From: Casuarina equisetifolia
Lineage: Eukaryota; Streptophyta; Magnoliopsida; Fagales; Casuarinaceae
Direction: 5' to 3'
Assembly: GCA_028551475.1 (NCBI GenBank)
Contig: CM052360.1
Location: forward strand, 16,418,501-16,482,500
Length of the DNA stretch: 64,000 bases
Shown piece by piece: positions 11,689-24,169 of this stretch; positions within the stretch are counted from its first letter, which is position 1, and each line of letters opens with the position of its first letter. Made by a program: the position numbers and the translations under genes. The notes below the pieces were generated by a model that saw only the letters and a list, made by a program, of their open reading frames with translations, did no database searches and had not been told where the DNA came from.

Positions 11689-14600
11689 TATTAAAATATG
11701 ATGTCTAAAATGATTGCCACATTAGCCACACATAATAGTGACACATCATTTTCAATGAGACATGTTAGCATTATAGCCCATGTTAGCTTAGTAGAAACCA
11801 AGACCTATATGTGCAATACACATGCATTGTCCTTGACCTATCACTTGATGCTTGCCATGCATGTTACTTCAGATTCTTCTTACTAACAATTGCTAACAAG
11901 TTCAAAAAGGAAGTTAGATGATTCAAGCAATCATTCATGTACTAATTTCATTAAGGTTGAAAAGCCACATCAATTTAATCCCTTTTTAATGTTGGATCAA
12001 ATTCAAAGATTCAAAAATCCTTCCTTTCTTAGCACATTCTTTATAAATTTAGAGGCAATTACAATCAATTCTCATTGTCATGAATATTGTTTGATTACTT
12101 ACATTTCTTATAAAATTGTAAACCTAAACTCATAGAAATCATTGAACACTACAATCCTCTTGCTCAACTTATATTTTAACTCTTAGGTTACTTAAGTGTT
12201 CTTGAAATTACTCCACAGAAATCACTATTTTCGTGGAAATTCCAAACTTGATATCAAATTGCTAGTAAGAAAAGCCCACATTTTCTATCCTACTTGCAGC
12301 ACCAATGGCCTCGCTAAAATCAATATCCATTCCGCTACCCATGCAATATCACCATCTTCTCCAGCCTACCAATCAATGCTTGATAACTCCATTTTTTATA
12401 GGATTAAAGTGACTACATTAGGAATTATATAGTGTATTATTTGGTAAATTAGATTTTTATTTGTTTATATTCATACTTTTTTTTTAACCGAGAAAACCTA
12501 AAATAGAAGAAAAGGAAAGAAAAGAAGCAACAAATCAACTCAAGAAAGGAAAAAAGAAAAGAAAAGAGAAAGTAAAAGAAAAAGGCTATTGTCGATTTGG
12601 ACAAGAGGAGTGCGAAGATTCAAGGGAGTTTTTTTTTTCATCGTGTAGAAACAGAGAGAAAGGAGAGCTATTGTCGAACAAGAAAGCAAAACAGAGAAAG
12701 AGGAGAGAGAGTCGGCCGGAAAAAGGAGAAAATAAAGAGAGTCAGCTGGAGTGTAGGCAGTAGGGGAGCTTGCCAGACCTCAGAGACGACATGTGACAGT
12801 ATGCGTCTCAAAGAGAGAGTGCGACGGTCAAGCAAACGCTAACCGGTTAGCAGTATCTTCCATCAAACGACCCAAAATTTGTGCATTTCTAACTGATTAG
12901 AGCTAGTGTTTGGCCATATGAGTGATTTTCGGTAGTTTTGTGGCAGTTACATGTAATTTGGTTGTTGTTTCCAGCAAAAGACAGCGAATGCCATATGGGC
13001 TTACTTCCGTAGATCTACGCAATCTGGTGGTAGATCGAAGTGATTTCTTTGCAGATTAACACTCCAAACACCTTCATTTACAATTTTTGGCATTTTCTAT
13101 GAAGAATGGCGGTGGTGCATGGCAACAATGTGTGGTAGCGAGTGTCGGTGGTGCATGGCGAAGTGTAGAACATGTTTTCTTCCCCTATTTTGGACAATCC
13201 TTTCATATTTGTGTAATGCTTTTGTGAATTGAAGACACTTTGGTGACAAATTTTGTATTTTAATTTGTAAAATATTTTATTCAAGTTTTTGTACTGTTTT
13301 TGTTTGTATATATACCATGTTTTGGTTTAGTTTATAAGAATTATGATATAACTTAATTATGATAGTATGAAAGTTATGACTATGATATTTTGTCAAATAT
13401 TTTATTTGTGTGAAGTTACATATTATTGAGTTTAATACATTTAAGTGATTAGTTATCACTTAGATGATTTAATTTGCATGTTAGAAATCAACAAGAAATG
13501 ACATACAGTTGATTCTTGTAATATACAATCATAGATTAATATGGATATACATATATCATATGGTTTGTGTGGATTTAAGTATAAATTGGAATATTCATAA
13601 ATCTAAATGCACTTACTTCATTTCAATTCACATATAGAGATATAATGGTTGAATAAGCTAAGTAGGTTTACTATATCTAGATATATGATAGTGAATAAAT
13701 TTGGTCACATGAAGAGAATCAGTTTTACAACATTTAATGATTAACATTATTACTTAGTAGTTAGGTGAAATTGGATACTTTAACAGGTTTCGTTTATCAA
13801 TTTCTTTCAAATTCAATTGTTTAATCTATTTAGGAATTCACCAAACAATACATATAGTAAAAGACCTAAATTTTCTTGTTTAAAGGACTAATATTAAGCC
13901 TTATCTAGAAGCAAATGGCTTGTTGCCACAATCAAAGATGAAAATGATGCCATTGAACGAGTTTCCAATCTTACCTTTCAAGATTGGCATATACATGATC
14001 AAACAGCTTAAGGTTAGATCCCTAATACCAGCTTTGACTTAGGTGTTACCATCATTGCCAAATACAAATCATTAGCAAAAACCTAGAAGGTGCTTACCGT
14101 TGAGTTCTAGGTGCATAATTCTACTAGAATATCTACCCTTTATCTTCACCTTCAAGCATCCACCAAAGTCCATTAGACTATGATTGAATTTTTACAAGAA
14201 ATCAACGCAATCATCAAATAGCTTAATGTTGTTAATGAACTAATGTCCATGAACAAATATCTCACCTAATGTTTTTTATGGTCTTATGCCTATCTCACTA
14301 TTGGAATCTATGTACACATATATACCACCACCTTTTTGTGAGAACCTTCAAGTTACTCTCACTTAAAAAGCCCATCTTGAACTGATTGAGTAGTCCATTT
14401 TGGCTACCTTGTTTTTACCACTATCGATCATTCTACAATTAGTCTTGTAATGCTTGAGGAAATCCCATAAAAAATTTGACAACATTAAATGGCCACTACT
14501 TATTTTCTAGCCATAGAGGACAAACATGTCAATGTAGATGTAGGTACAATCCATAAACTTCATAGCTGAACAATAGCCCCAATTACAAGTGGACATGCCT

Positions 14601-17600
14601 TACATAATTTTCAAGCTTATATTGCTAATGAGCCCTAACAACAAACATATAGCATACAAGCCTAAAATGAAACAGACTAATATCCTATTTTAAGGGCCAT
14701 TAGTCATATCTCATCAAATGATTTTGGCATTGAAAACATAGGGACCAACAAGTCTCTGTGAACAAGGAAATGAGCCTACCCGTAACCCATATAGATACCC
14801 TTTCAAACTTTTGAAATTTTAATATTGCTAATGTTCTAATGATTCCTAATATTATCAAAATTTTATTTTATTTTTTTGAAATTTGCAAAAGATAATAATT
14901 GTGCATTTTTTTTTATTCCAACTTTTGTGCTATACAAAGTCTACTTATAGGCCAGTTGATCATGAGTTATATCATTTAGTAAGACCTTCAGTAATTAACA
15001 ATTATGCTTACCACTATAACAAATCTAGTAGATTAACATTGTCAATTAGGACATGCCAGTTATCCTTATGTAATAAGATTACTAAAAATAATGAATATTC
15101 TATTTAACGATATTACTATAACTACTTGCTTGTTGCATTGGCAAAAGTCATCATTATACCCACCCATCCAAAGAACAAATATCTAAAATCCTCATTGGAT
15201 CTAATTCACTTTGATTTATATATATAGAATGAATACTTACACCAATTACATCATTACAAGGAAATTGCTACTATATATATTTTATTAGTGATTTTTTCAA
15301 AATTTACTTGGTTATATTCCATGAAGTCTTGTGATGAATTCTTACAATTTTTAACATTTTTTTAAATTTTTTTAGGAATTAACTCTAAACAAAAATAAAA
15401 GGTATATAATGTGATGGTGTAACCAAATTTACATTAAGAACCTTTAAAATTTTGTTATTACAACATGAGATTTTTCAAGGAATATCCAGCCCATATGGTT
15501 TGTTTCAAAATGGGTCAATAGAAAGAAAGCATAAGTGCATCACTAAAACTAGATTGTCCATGATAAACCAAGCCCACATACCACCTTAATATTTAAACTA
15601 TGTTTTGAAATTGCAACCCATATAATTAATAGATTGCCAAGCCCAATTATTGACAACAACACTTCTTGGCAAAGATTTTTTAACCAAAACCCCAAAATAT
15701 CATATTTAAGAACATTTGCTTGTTTAGTCTATCTATATCTCATACCATATACACAACACAAACTCTAAATAAGGTCCATACTATGTGTTTTTCTCAGTTA
15801 ACCCATAGGCTTTAAGGGCTATTGATGTCTTTGCCCATAAATAAACAAGATATATACTTTAGCAAATGCTATTTTGATAGACATTATTTTCCATTCTCTT
15901 AAAAACAAAATGAAAGAGAAAAACAAAAAAATGGTACACAAGTATTAATTATGCTACCAACTTTGTACCAACATTTTCAAAACATCATACACCCATTACA
16001 AAGACAAATATTACTCCATTTCAAACCACCATGATCTTAAATCAAATGAATGAATCACAATTGTTAGATCATGGACACTTACCCACATCCTTTACAAATA
16101 CTAATTGCACAAATCATCCCATGATTACATGTTTAAAAGTAGGAAAAAATCTAAGCATACAATCACAAATAGGCACTTAGTACTTCTATACCCTAATAAA
16201 AATTATAGAAAAGCATCTAAAGATCCAAAATGGTGATAAGCAATGATAAAGATAATGCTACTCTTCTAAACAAAACATGAGAAATAGTACCCGAACCACC
16301 AAACACTACACCCATTAGTTGCAAATGGATATACATAATCAAATTAAAATCAAATGGCCAGTTGAATGGTGAAAGGCATGACTTGTTGCTAAAGGCTTTC
16401 ACTAATATCTTGGTGTAGATCATACAAATACATTTAGTTTTGTTGCCAAACTCATTATTGTATGCACTATAATCACTTAAACCTATATGCAAGGATGGAC
16501 AATAAAATAACTTGATGTTAAAAATATATTTTTTTATGGAAATTTAGATGAAAAGGTTTATATGAAACAATGAGAAAGGCTTTATAACTCCATTAAACTC
16601 AACTTTATATGTCATTTAAAATAGTTATATGGCCTTAAAGCCCTACACACCTAGAATAATTGCCTTCACCAATTTATCCAACAAATTGGTTTTAACATTT
16701 CCAAGGTTTATTCTTCATGACGTATTTTGTACACCCATAACTATGACATTTTTATTCTTATTTATGTTGATGATATAATTATAATTGGTAGTACTAAGGC
16801 ACCATTATTACAATTTCTAACTTAACTACAAAATGTCAAGGACTTGGGAAATCTATATTATTTTCTTGGAATTGAAGCTAAAAATTCCAAGAAAAACTAG
16901 CACATGAAATAATACATCCCATCAAAATGGGTGAAGCCTTTGGTGTTCTTACACCATGCACAACAACTTATCCACCCTTAATTCATGACGACAAACCATA
17001 TCCAAATCCTGTATACTATTGTAATATAGTTAGTTCACTTTAATATCCTACCCTTATTAAACCTAACATTTCTTACACAGTAAATACAATTTTCCAACAC
17101 ATGCATGCTCTAACAACAACTTATTGGATATTTATCAAGCGTATTCTTCACTTTCTTGTTGATTCCTTCACATTGGATACAACTAACAAAAACATATACA
17201 TGTACTTTCAATACTTATTTTGATATAGGTTGGGCTACTGATTAAGATGATCAAAATCAATAGGGAGTTATTGCATTCTTCTTGGTCCAAATCTAATCTC
17301 TTGGAGTTAAAAAATAGAAGACTATTGTCAATTCCTATATTGAAGCTAAATTCAAATGTCTTATGTATACTAAAGTTGAAATGATTTGGATTGAAGCCTT
17401 GTCATTAGATTTGCACATTCAGCATCCCACACCATAACACTTTGGTGTGATAACCTATCAACCAATCTAGTTTTTCATATTAGAATGAAATATGTTGAGA
17501 TAGACTTTCATTTCATTTAAGGACGCATAAAACAAAAGAAGCTCTCATTCCATTTCATCTCACATGTCTATCAAACAACATATATTCTCACTAAGGGTCT

Positions 17601-18239
17601 TTCATATGTTAAATTCAAGATTTTTTAGAATAAGCTAACTGTTCACTATGATTGTGGGGGGATATTAAAATTTGATGTCTCAAATGCTTGCCACATCAAC
17701 AAGATTGTCATGTTAGCCACAAATATAGTGACATATATTCTTCATTAAAACATGTAAGCTTTATAGTCCACATTACTTAGTAGAAACCAAGACGTGTGTG
17801 CAATACGTGCACGTCATCCTTGAACTCTTGCCTAATGTTTGCCATGTATATTGCTCCAAATTCTTCTCACCTACAACTACTAAGAGGTTCAAAAAGGAAG
17901 TTTGATGCAAAAAAAAAAGTCCTTTGTGTACTAATTTCATTAAGGTCAAAGAGTCTCATCAACTTGATCCTTTTTAATTTTGGATCAAATTCAAAGATTC
18001 AAATGTTTTCCTTTTGTAGCACATTCTTTGTAAATGCATAGGCAATCGTAATCAATTCTAATTTCCATGGATACTTTATTCCTTACACAATTAGGTTTAA
18101 TATTCCTATAAAAAAGTAAACCTAAAGCTCATAGAAATCATTAAGTACCAACCCTCTTGCTCAGCTTATATTCTAGCTTTTAAGGCTCTTAAGTATTTTC
18201 AAGATTGCTCCATAAAAATCATTATTTTCATGGAAATAC
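11689..18239 (+). mobile_element. Degenerate Ty1/Copia retrotransposon (unit 1), interrupted by a solo LTR
   Basis: LTRs of about 555 bp (11689-12242) and 577 bp (17663-18239) share the start TATTAAAATWTGATGTC and run in parallel. A tRNA-iMet type primer-binding site (TTGATATCAAATTGC, 12248-12262) follows the 5' LTR, and a polypurine tract (GTGGGGGGAT, 17654-17662) precedes the 3' LTR. Between them, pol is readable in pieces full of stops: integrase (FQNGSIERKHK, INRLPSPI near 15507-15660), reverse transcriptase (YVDD at 16763-16774, then a KDLGN.YYFLGIEA stretch) and RNase H (DWAG-, LWCDNLS, 17220-17620). The order LTR-integrase-RT-RNase H defines Copia. It is inactive and older than the 28-kb duplication, because unit 2 holds the same element. 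The insert at 12381-13847 is a later event. Confidence 0.88.
12381..13847 (-). mobile_element. Solo LTR inside the Copia element, 1467 bp
   Basis: Read on the minus strand it begins TGTTTGGTGAATTCC and ends GGAGTTATCA, matching the ends of the solo LTR at 8803-10125. Unit 2 lacks it: sequence there runs straight through CCATTGATACCTATAGTAAAAG near 39135. The flanking pentamers are ATGCT and ATACA, so the target-site duplication is imperfect. An 81-codon basic open frame at 12597-12842 lies within it and has no recognisable homology. Confidence 0.8.
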
Positions 18240-18289
18240 TTTCTCTAACTCTAGTGAATAAGTATTTTTTTATGACGATTCTTACTACA

Positions 18290-18930
18290 CCTTCCCAATA
18301 TAATGAGTGGCCTTAGGAGAAGTTTCTCATCCTTTAATGGTAATGGGGGAAGCTTGGCTTGAACTAGTTGATCTATTCCAACAAATTTATTGAAGGCTAA
18401 AACATGGCACATGAGATGTAACTTGGTTCCTTCATGTAAACAAAGTTTATAAGTAAGTAGATTAAACCTTTAGATTATTTTTTAAGGCCTAAAAAATCTA
18501 GTTGACAACTTCATGAACTTCAAGCAGTGAAAGAGGTTTAAGCTTGAGATAATCCAAGTCACTTGCCTGGAATTGTAAATCTTGATGTTGAGCCCATAAA
18601 ATCATTTCATTTTCATCTAAGCCTTCGGAAGGTGGGAGTGCAAATCTTTGAGAATATTGTTTGGGATCTCATAGAACCTTATCCACTACTTTTACTCAAA
18701 ACAAACCTAAAACATAGTGTAGTAAAGTTGGGGATTTCTCCTAAAAATTGTTTCATTTGGAGTACCCTCTATAGCTGATTGCATGCTTGTGTTATAACTA
18801 TGTTCCAACCATGAAAGCCATAATGCCTAGCTCTTGGTTCCTTTCTCATGAAGTATGGAGACACATCTCCACTAACTGGTTCATTACCTCAATCGTTGAT
18901 GTAGCCTCGCTGATTTACTTTGTGGTAGAC
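18290..18930 (-). pseudogene. Ty3/Gypsy integrase C-terminal fragment (unit 1)
   Basis: On the minus strand, broken frames read as the end of a Gypsy polyprotein: a YNTS...GTP.E.I.GR.PQL stretch, then a KMK region, then RFFRP.KII and YKLCLHEGTKLH, the SH3-like tail that is usually GPYRIL...AYKLxLPxGSxIHPVFH. Stops and frameshifts are frequent. No LTR of its own is seen. The same fragment is at about 46960-47570. Confidence 0.75.
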
Positions 18931-19369
18931 GAAGATATGAGCCTATTTTCAAAAAATTGATAAGCTTTGCTTGTTCTTTTTTTGCCAATTTCATAGGTTA
19001 TGTAGTTAGTATCATTGTCGGCATATAAAATAAAACTAGAACCGTTAGATAGCATAATATTAGATTAGGTTTGTTTTTGAAATATCTAAAATTATTCTTG
19101 TGTGTTATTATAGTTAAAGTTATTTACTCCCTTAAACAAAATCATTATTCTACCATTGATGGTACAACACGACGAGGAGAGAAACAACTATCCTATAAAG
19201 ACATCATTTTTGTTTGGATCCTTATATACTACAATTGAGTGAAAAGATATAGTTGATAGTTAAGAGTTTATATTCTATTGTTTTTAATAATTATCATAAG
19301 TAAAGAGTAACAAGAAAATAGAATGAAAAATTTGGAAAAAAAAAATTTCTGTATTGTTTTGAAATTTTA

Positions 19370-20110
19370 TAGTTTCTATTCCTCTCAATAAGGTCATTAA
19401 AGCTAAATACATATAGCTTAAGTGTTGATAGTGTATGTGTAAGGGGAGGAGTAGTTTGTGATTGAAATGGTAGTGTACACATTGCATAAGTGGTTTATTT
19501 TGGTAATAGTGCTATGGAAGAGGTTTTTACATTAGTAGAAGCGTTAATGCTCTGTCAACAATATGGAACAATTCTATTAGAGATCAAAGCTTATTCTTAA
19601 TATTTTATTCAATGTTTCAAAAGGGAATGCTCTACCCTTTGGAAGTTAGCATATGTGGTTCATAAATGCACTAGTTATATTCACCCAAATGTTCGGATTT
19701 CGCACATTTATTAGGAAGAAAATTGTCTTGTTGATGGCTTGGCAAATCCTAGACATCCTATTTTAGGGCTACAAGTATTTTCTACTCTTGGTTCATTACC
19801 AAGCAAATGTAGGAAAATTGCATGGAAAGATCAATTAAGTCTAGAGCACAATAGGCTCCTTGAAAATTTCTTTACTAGTGTGCTTTGTTCTTTTAGTAAA
19901 ATTTTATTTATAATGCTTGTCTTTTAAAAAGGACTATGCATTTGTGCTAGTTTCTAATGCTTATGTTCTTAAAATGTCTTGCACTCATTTCTTTGGTTTT
20001 GTATTTTTAGGGATTAGGTTCTATGCCTTGCCTATATATCTTTTTAAAAGGTGTGGCATATAGGTCTACCTATATTATCAATATAAATGACTAAGGTACA
20101 ATCCTTTTTT
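19370..20110 (+). pseudogene. LINE 3' end with RNase H-like domain (unit 1)
   Basis: Plus-strand frames resemble the plant LINE RNase H domain (RVT_3), best seen in the unit 2 copy as LNIDGSS...GGVVCDSNG...ELFALVEGL. The C-terminal motif reads CLVDGLANPRHPILGLQVF (about 19725 onward). Stops interrupt the domain. The tail ends in a T/A-rich run near 20108-20120, as expected for a LINE 3' end. Confidence 0.75.
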
Positions 20111-20120
20111 TAAAAAAACT

Positions 20121-20768
20121 AATGTATCATAGGTCTATTAATAATACAACGTATGCATAACTGAAAATAAAACAAATAATACAAAATAACAATACACTAT
20201 AAGTACAATATGCACTACCCAAAAATACAAGAATTCTACACTATATGAAACGAATCATAAGGCAATAACCAATATTAACATGGTATCCCTAACCACAACC
20301 ACACACACCCAGGAAAAACTTTTATAGGCTTGTCAGGACACTTGGCACACACACCTACCAAGCCCTTGTACTCTTTCCTATTATGATGGGAGTCTAAGCA
20401 ACCTATTATGATAGCAATTGTTAAAGCCTTCAAACGTTTCAAATATTATTAGCCCAAAAGTCGTACCTAAAAGTTAGAATGCATGTCTTATTCTTTTACA
20501 GCCACACAATCAACAATAGTACCCAGAAGACTAGTTAAGAAATTTAGCACAATTGCCACGACTAGCACGCTTCTTGTCAAGCCCCATCAACTTCTGCGAC
20601 GCGTAATTGGGTACAACTTTTGCCTGAATACTTTTATTGGGAATAGCTTCGATACTTCGAGCTAGAGAACGAGACAACATTGGTATATGAAATCCCTAAG
20701 CCTAGAAAGACAGATACAAGGAGTGATCCTTATTCCAAAAACTTTGTATTAAGGGATATTCTCCGGCT
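20121..20768. other. Downstream flank of CYP72A copy 1
   Basis: No gene is recognisable. Compared with unit 2, about 160 bp (50008-50170) that follow the P450 stop codon are missing here: TTTGTATTA joins directly to AGGGATATTC at about 20754-20758. Confidence 0.6.
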
Positions 20769-23700
20769 CTACAACTTACGTAAAATGATGTGAGCTCCAT
20801 GTTGTGGTTGAAGAGTTATAACCGAGGCAGGGGCATGAGCATATGACGGGGAAACCTCCAAAGAGAAGCGTTGTAGAATCATTGCCAGTGTAATTTTAGC
20901 TTCCATAAGGGCAAAGCTTTGTCCAATGCATATCCGAGGACCCCATCCAAAGGGGAAGAAAGAAACTTCACCCTTTGTTGCCTTGGAAACTCCTTCCGAA
21001 AACCTATCTGGTTTGAACTCCAGCGCGTCTTCACCCCAAAGTTCACGATCGTGGTGGATGAGAATTATGGGCAAGGAGACCTGAACTCCGGCTGGTAAAA
21101 TTAAATTTCCGACTTTCGTTTCCTCGTGGACTTTTCGAGTAAGTAAAACTGCAGGTGGGTATAGTCTTAGAACCTCGTACACGATCATGGTCACCTGTGG
21201 CATCGAACGATGAGATCCAATCGAGAGAATCTATTTCAAAATAAATATGTTAGACCAAAAAGGCTTACAATTTTGAGGCGATTTAGCCCATCGAAATCAG
21301 GGTTGCCCTTACCGAAGACTTGTAAAACCTCTTCCCTTGCACGTGATTGCCAATTTGGATGCCTACTCAGTAAAACCAATGTCCAAACAAGCAAAACGGA
21401 GCTGGTCTCTTGGCCCACAAAATAAAACAGCTTGCACTCCTCAATCACTTCTTTAAGACTCATTCCAACATTCTTGTTGTTTCCATTTTCTTGAATTTCT
21501 TTGAAGTTGGATTCAATAAGTATGCCCAACAAGTCATCGTTCCTGGTTTCACCTGCCTTTATTGCCCTCTCTCTTTTGCTGATGATGCCTTTAAGTGAAG
21601 CTTGTATTTCCCTGTCAATTTTTTTCATCCTCTTGTTCATCTTAGTTGGTAGAAACCTATTCATTGAAATAGGACAACAATGTGCATTTAGTTTTGATTT
21701 GTGGATAGAAAGATTAATTCTCGTAAATGTTTAAGAAGTTGAAATGCTTTAGTTTACCTCCACCCTGGGATGTAAACAGATTGTAGGGCTTTAATAGCAA
21801 GCTCTGCTAGCTCTCCCTGAAGTTCGAAAATCTTTCTTCCTTCTTCATAACTACTCCCGAAGGCTGTCCGAGAAATTATATCACTTGACAAATTTTGGAG
21901 ATAACCCCATACATCAATGTCAACGGACCCCTCCTCAGTGACCCAATTTTCCCATTTGCCAAGCATTTCGCTGCAACTCTGTTGAAATGCTGGTAACATA
22001 TTCTACGGCAGAGAAAGGATAAATACATAGCAAAGGAAATGTGTAAGCGGGTAGCACAAGAAGCATGAAAGAGAGGATAAATATTTCGAGTAGGAAGAAA
22101 CAAACCTTCAGCTTCTCTAGATGGAAGGCTGGGTTGAGAAGCCTTCTGTGTTTAGCCCATTTCTCAGCTTCATACGACGCGATTCCTGTTACTAGTAATC
22201 TGGAAAGAGGATTTCCACCTACCTTCCGGAAACCATAGCTCTTGGACAAGATATCTTTTACTTGGTCGGGGCTCGAAATGTTCACCATGGGTGTTGGGCC
22301 ATGCCACATGAAAGAATTTTTACCTGCGTGTTCAACCCGGATGCCTAACTCAAAGCTTTTCTTACTTCTAATCCACGGCTACAGAATTACAAGATCAATG
22401 TCGATTTACTCGATTAGTTCTGAAAAGCGTTAGGAGGATGGTTTGAACAGAGCCATCACTTCAGCATGAGGATGGCGTTTGCTTGATAATTGTTTGAAGA
22501 AACAGTGGTTGGGGAATAGTAGATTGGACGAATGGCATCGAAATTGAAATTGTTACCCTATTCAATCATTTTGTTCTTGCTTTAACCAAATAATTTTTAA
22601 CATTATAATAATTATAACAACCTTTTTGTAAGACAGGTTTTCATGCAGTTCTACTCCTAAACTTAAAAATTATTTGCGAGTAATTTTGCCGCCCCCTCCC
22701 CAATTCACTAGCCTACTATTTTTCAAATACATACGTGTATCTGCGTACTAGAACTATAAATCTCTGCCTACTAACATTATGCTGACTAAAATTTTCAATT
22801 TTCTATCACAAAATTCGTTAAAAACCAATCTATTGAATTCAAGTCTATCTCCTAATTTCTGTATGGTGTATCTTCCGGTGAATAGAGGTTACTAATCATA
22901 CAAGCTTCGATAAAGATATTAGTATATTAATATATTTCCGAAACAAACTAAACAATGAAAAATGGTTCCAGGACACTCTGAAGTGTTTGATCAGGCATCT
23001 GAAAATTAGTAATTTTCAAAGAAAATTGTGGTTAGTGAAAGGATGGAGGGGGATCTCGGAAAGATGGCTTGAAAATTGGGCGCCGTAACTTTAATAATCA
23101 AAACAACTAGTTAAAACAGAATTGTCTTATCTGGTTTTGAGGACTCATTGAAAATTCAAGCAAAATAAACAGTAATAACCCACAAAATCTTGCTTTTCAC
23201 TCTGTACTATTTGTATGCTTATTATGTTTTGTGTTGTTCCCGTCCGACTCAAAAAAACAAAAAAACAAAAAAAACAAAAAGTGCCCTTTTGAAATCCATT
23301 CTAGTAAGTACCCTTGTGATGAAATCCATCCTACGAAGTACCTTTCTGGTGAAACCCATCCTAGGCAGCACATGTTGAGGTGACTAACGGAAAGGTAAAT
23401 TGGCATGCTGCTATTCACGGCCGTACATGGTGGTGCTCAGCTTTAATTACCAAAGCCCTGACCAATTAGAAGCCGGCACGCAGATTAAAGAGCTGACTGA
23501 ATGGGCACATTGTTAGTGACCAAGCTCATATTGTACGCGTGGTGGTAAATAGATAGAAGAGGGTGTTCCGATTTGGAACAGAAACCTTCGATGAGCTTTT
23601 AAGCTTTCTAGGAATGAGATGGAATGCAAATTTCAAGGGTACTGGATAGACATACCATAAGTTTTGACATTTTGATGGAAGAAGGGGACGACCCGCGGCG

Positions 23701-23932
23701 CAATATCGTTGTTGAAGTTGATGGGTTTAATCCTTGCTTGATATTCCATCCTGGTCAACTCCTTGACGTCTCCAAACAAAAACCTGTAGGAGTTGCCGCT
23801 AAGACCTTGCTCTCTCAGTAACCTTTCCAGCTTCTTCGGCCTCAGCCACACCCATCTCACCACTCTCCATGCTGATCTCAGCACCCAAATGAGAAAGATG
23901 GAAAGCAAAATCCTCGGCAATGAGATTTCCAT
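20769..23932 (-). CDS. Cytochrome P450, CYP72A family, copy 1 (5 exons, 517 aa)
   Basis: Exons on the minus strand: 23656-23932, 22106-22323, 21758-22002, 21269-21656, 20769-21194 (stop TAG); 1554 bp, all GT-AG. The product is an ER-anchored haem monooxygenase: N-terminal membrane segment (residues 5-30), then the [10 protein letters not shown] linker, the GPTPMVNI region, I-helix [11 protein letters not shown]-helix EVLR in [17 protein letters not shown], and haem loop [11 protein letters not shown] with the cysteine ligand. The family oxidises terpenoids, gibberellins and similar specialised metabolites; the substrate here is not predictable. Exon lengths equal those of copy 2 exactly. Two changes stand out: the I-helix motif is VGQET instead of AGQET, and PERF is PDRF. 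The ATG at 23932 aligns with copy 2. It has 31 amino-acid differences from copy 2 by my count. The frame is intact, but upstream and downstream control elements look damaged. Confidence 0.93.
23290..23372. repeat. 30-bp tandem repeat, three copies, in P450 intron 1
   Basis: GAAATCCATYCTA-type units recur at about 23291, 23321 and 23351 inside intron 1 (22324-23655). The same three units are in unit 2 near 52657-52735, so the repeat predates the duplication. Confidence 0.7.
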
Positions 23933-24157
23933 GTTCTGGTGTGTGACAGAAAGGAAGCTAGGACTGCGTTTTAAGGAGGGGAGGAGGAGGAGGACTCGTT
24001 CGTCAACAGGTAAAGACAAGAAGGGATTGATAAGACAAATTGATGTCTAGACAAATTTCCGGATGCTGCCGGAGCCAATGGTTTGACGCGATTTATTCAC
24101 CTACGTGATCAGGAAATGGGAAGGACAACTCCTTACAACACTCCAAGGAACGACGGA

Positions 24158-24166
24158 TTTTTCATA
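24158..24166 (-). promoter_or_regulatory. Degenerate TATA box of CYP72A copy 1
   Basis: The minus strand reads TATGAAAAA here, where the aligned site of copy 2 (53498-53505) reads TATAAAAA. It is about 230 bp upstream of the ATG. Whether it still works is unknown. Confidence 0.5.
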
Positions 24167-24169
24167 GAT

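Noticed and set aside
12597..12842. 81-codon basic open frame
   Set aside because: Lies wholly inside a solo LTR, is made of purine-rich low-complexity sequence and is absent from unit 2.
12376..13852. Perfect target-site duplication around the solo LTR at 12381-13847
   Set aside because: The flanking pentamers ATGCT and ATACA differ at two positions; only the LTR ends and the empty site in unit 2 support the insertion.
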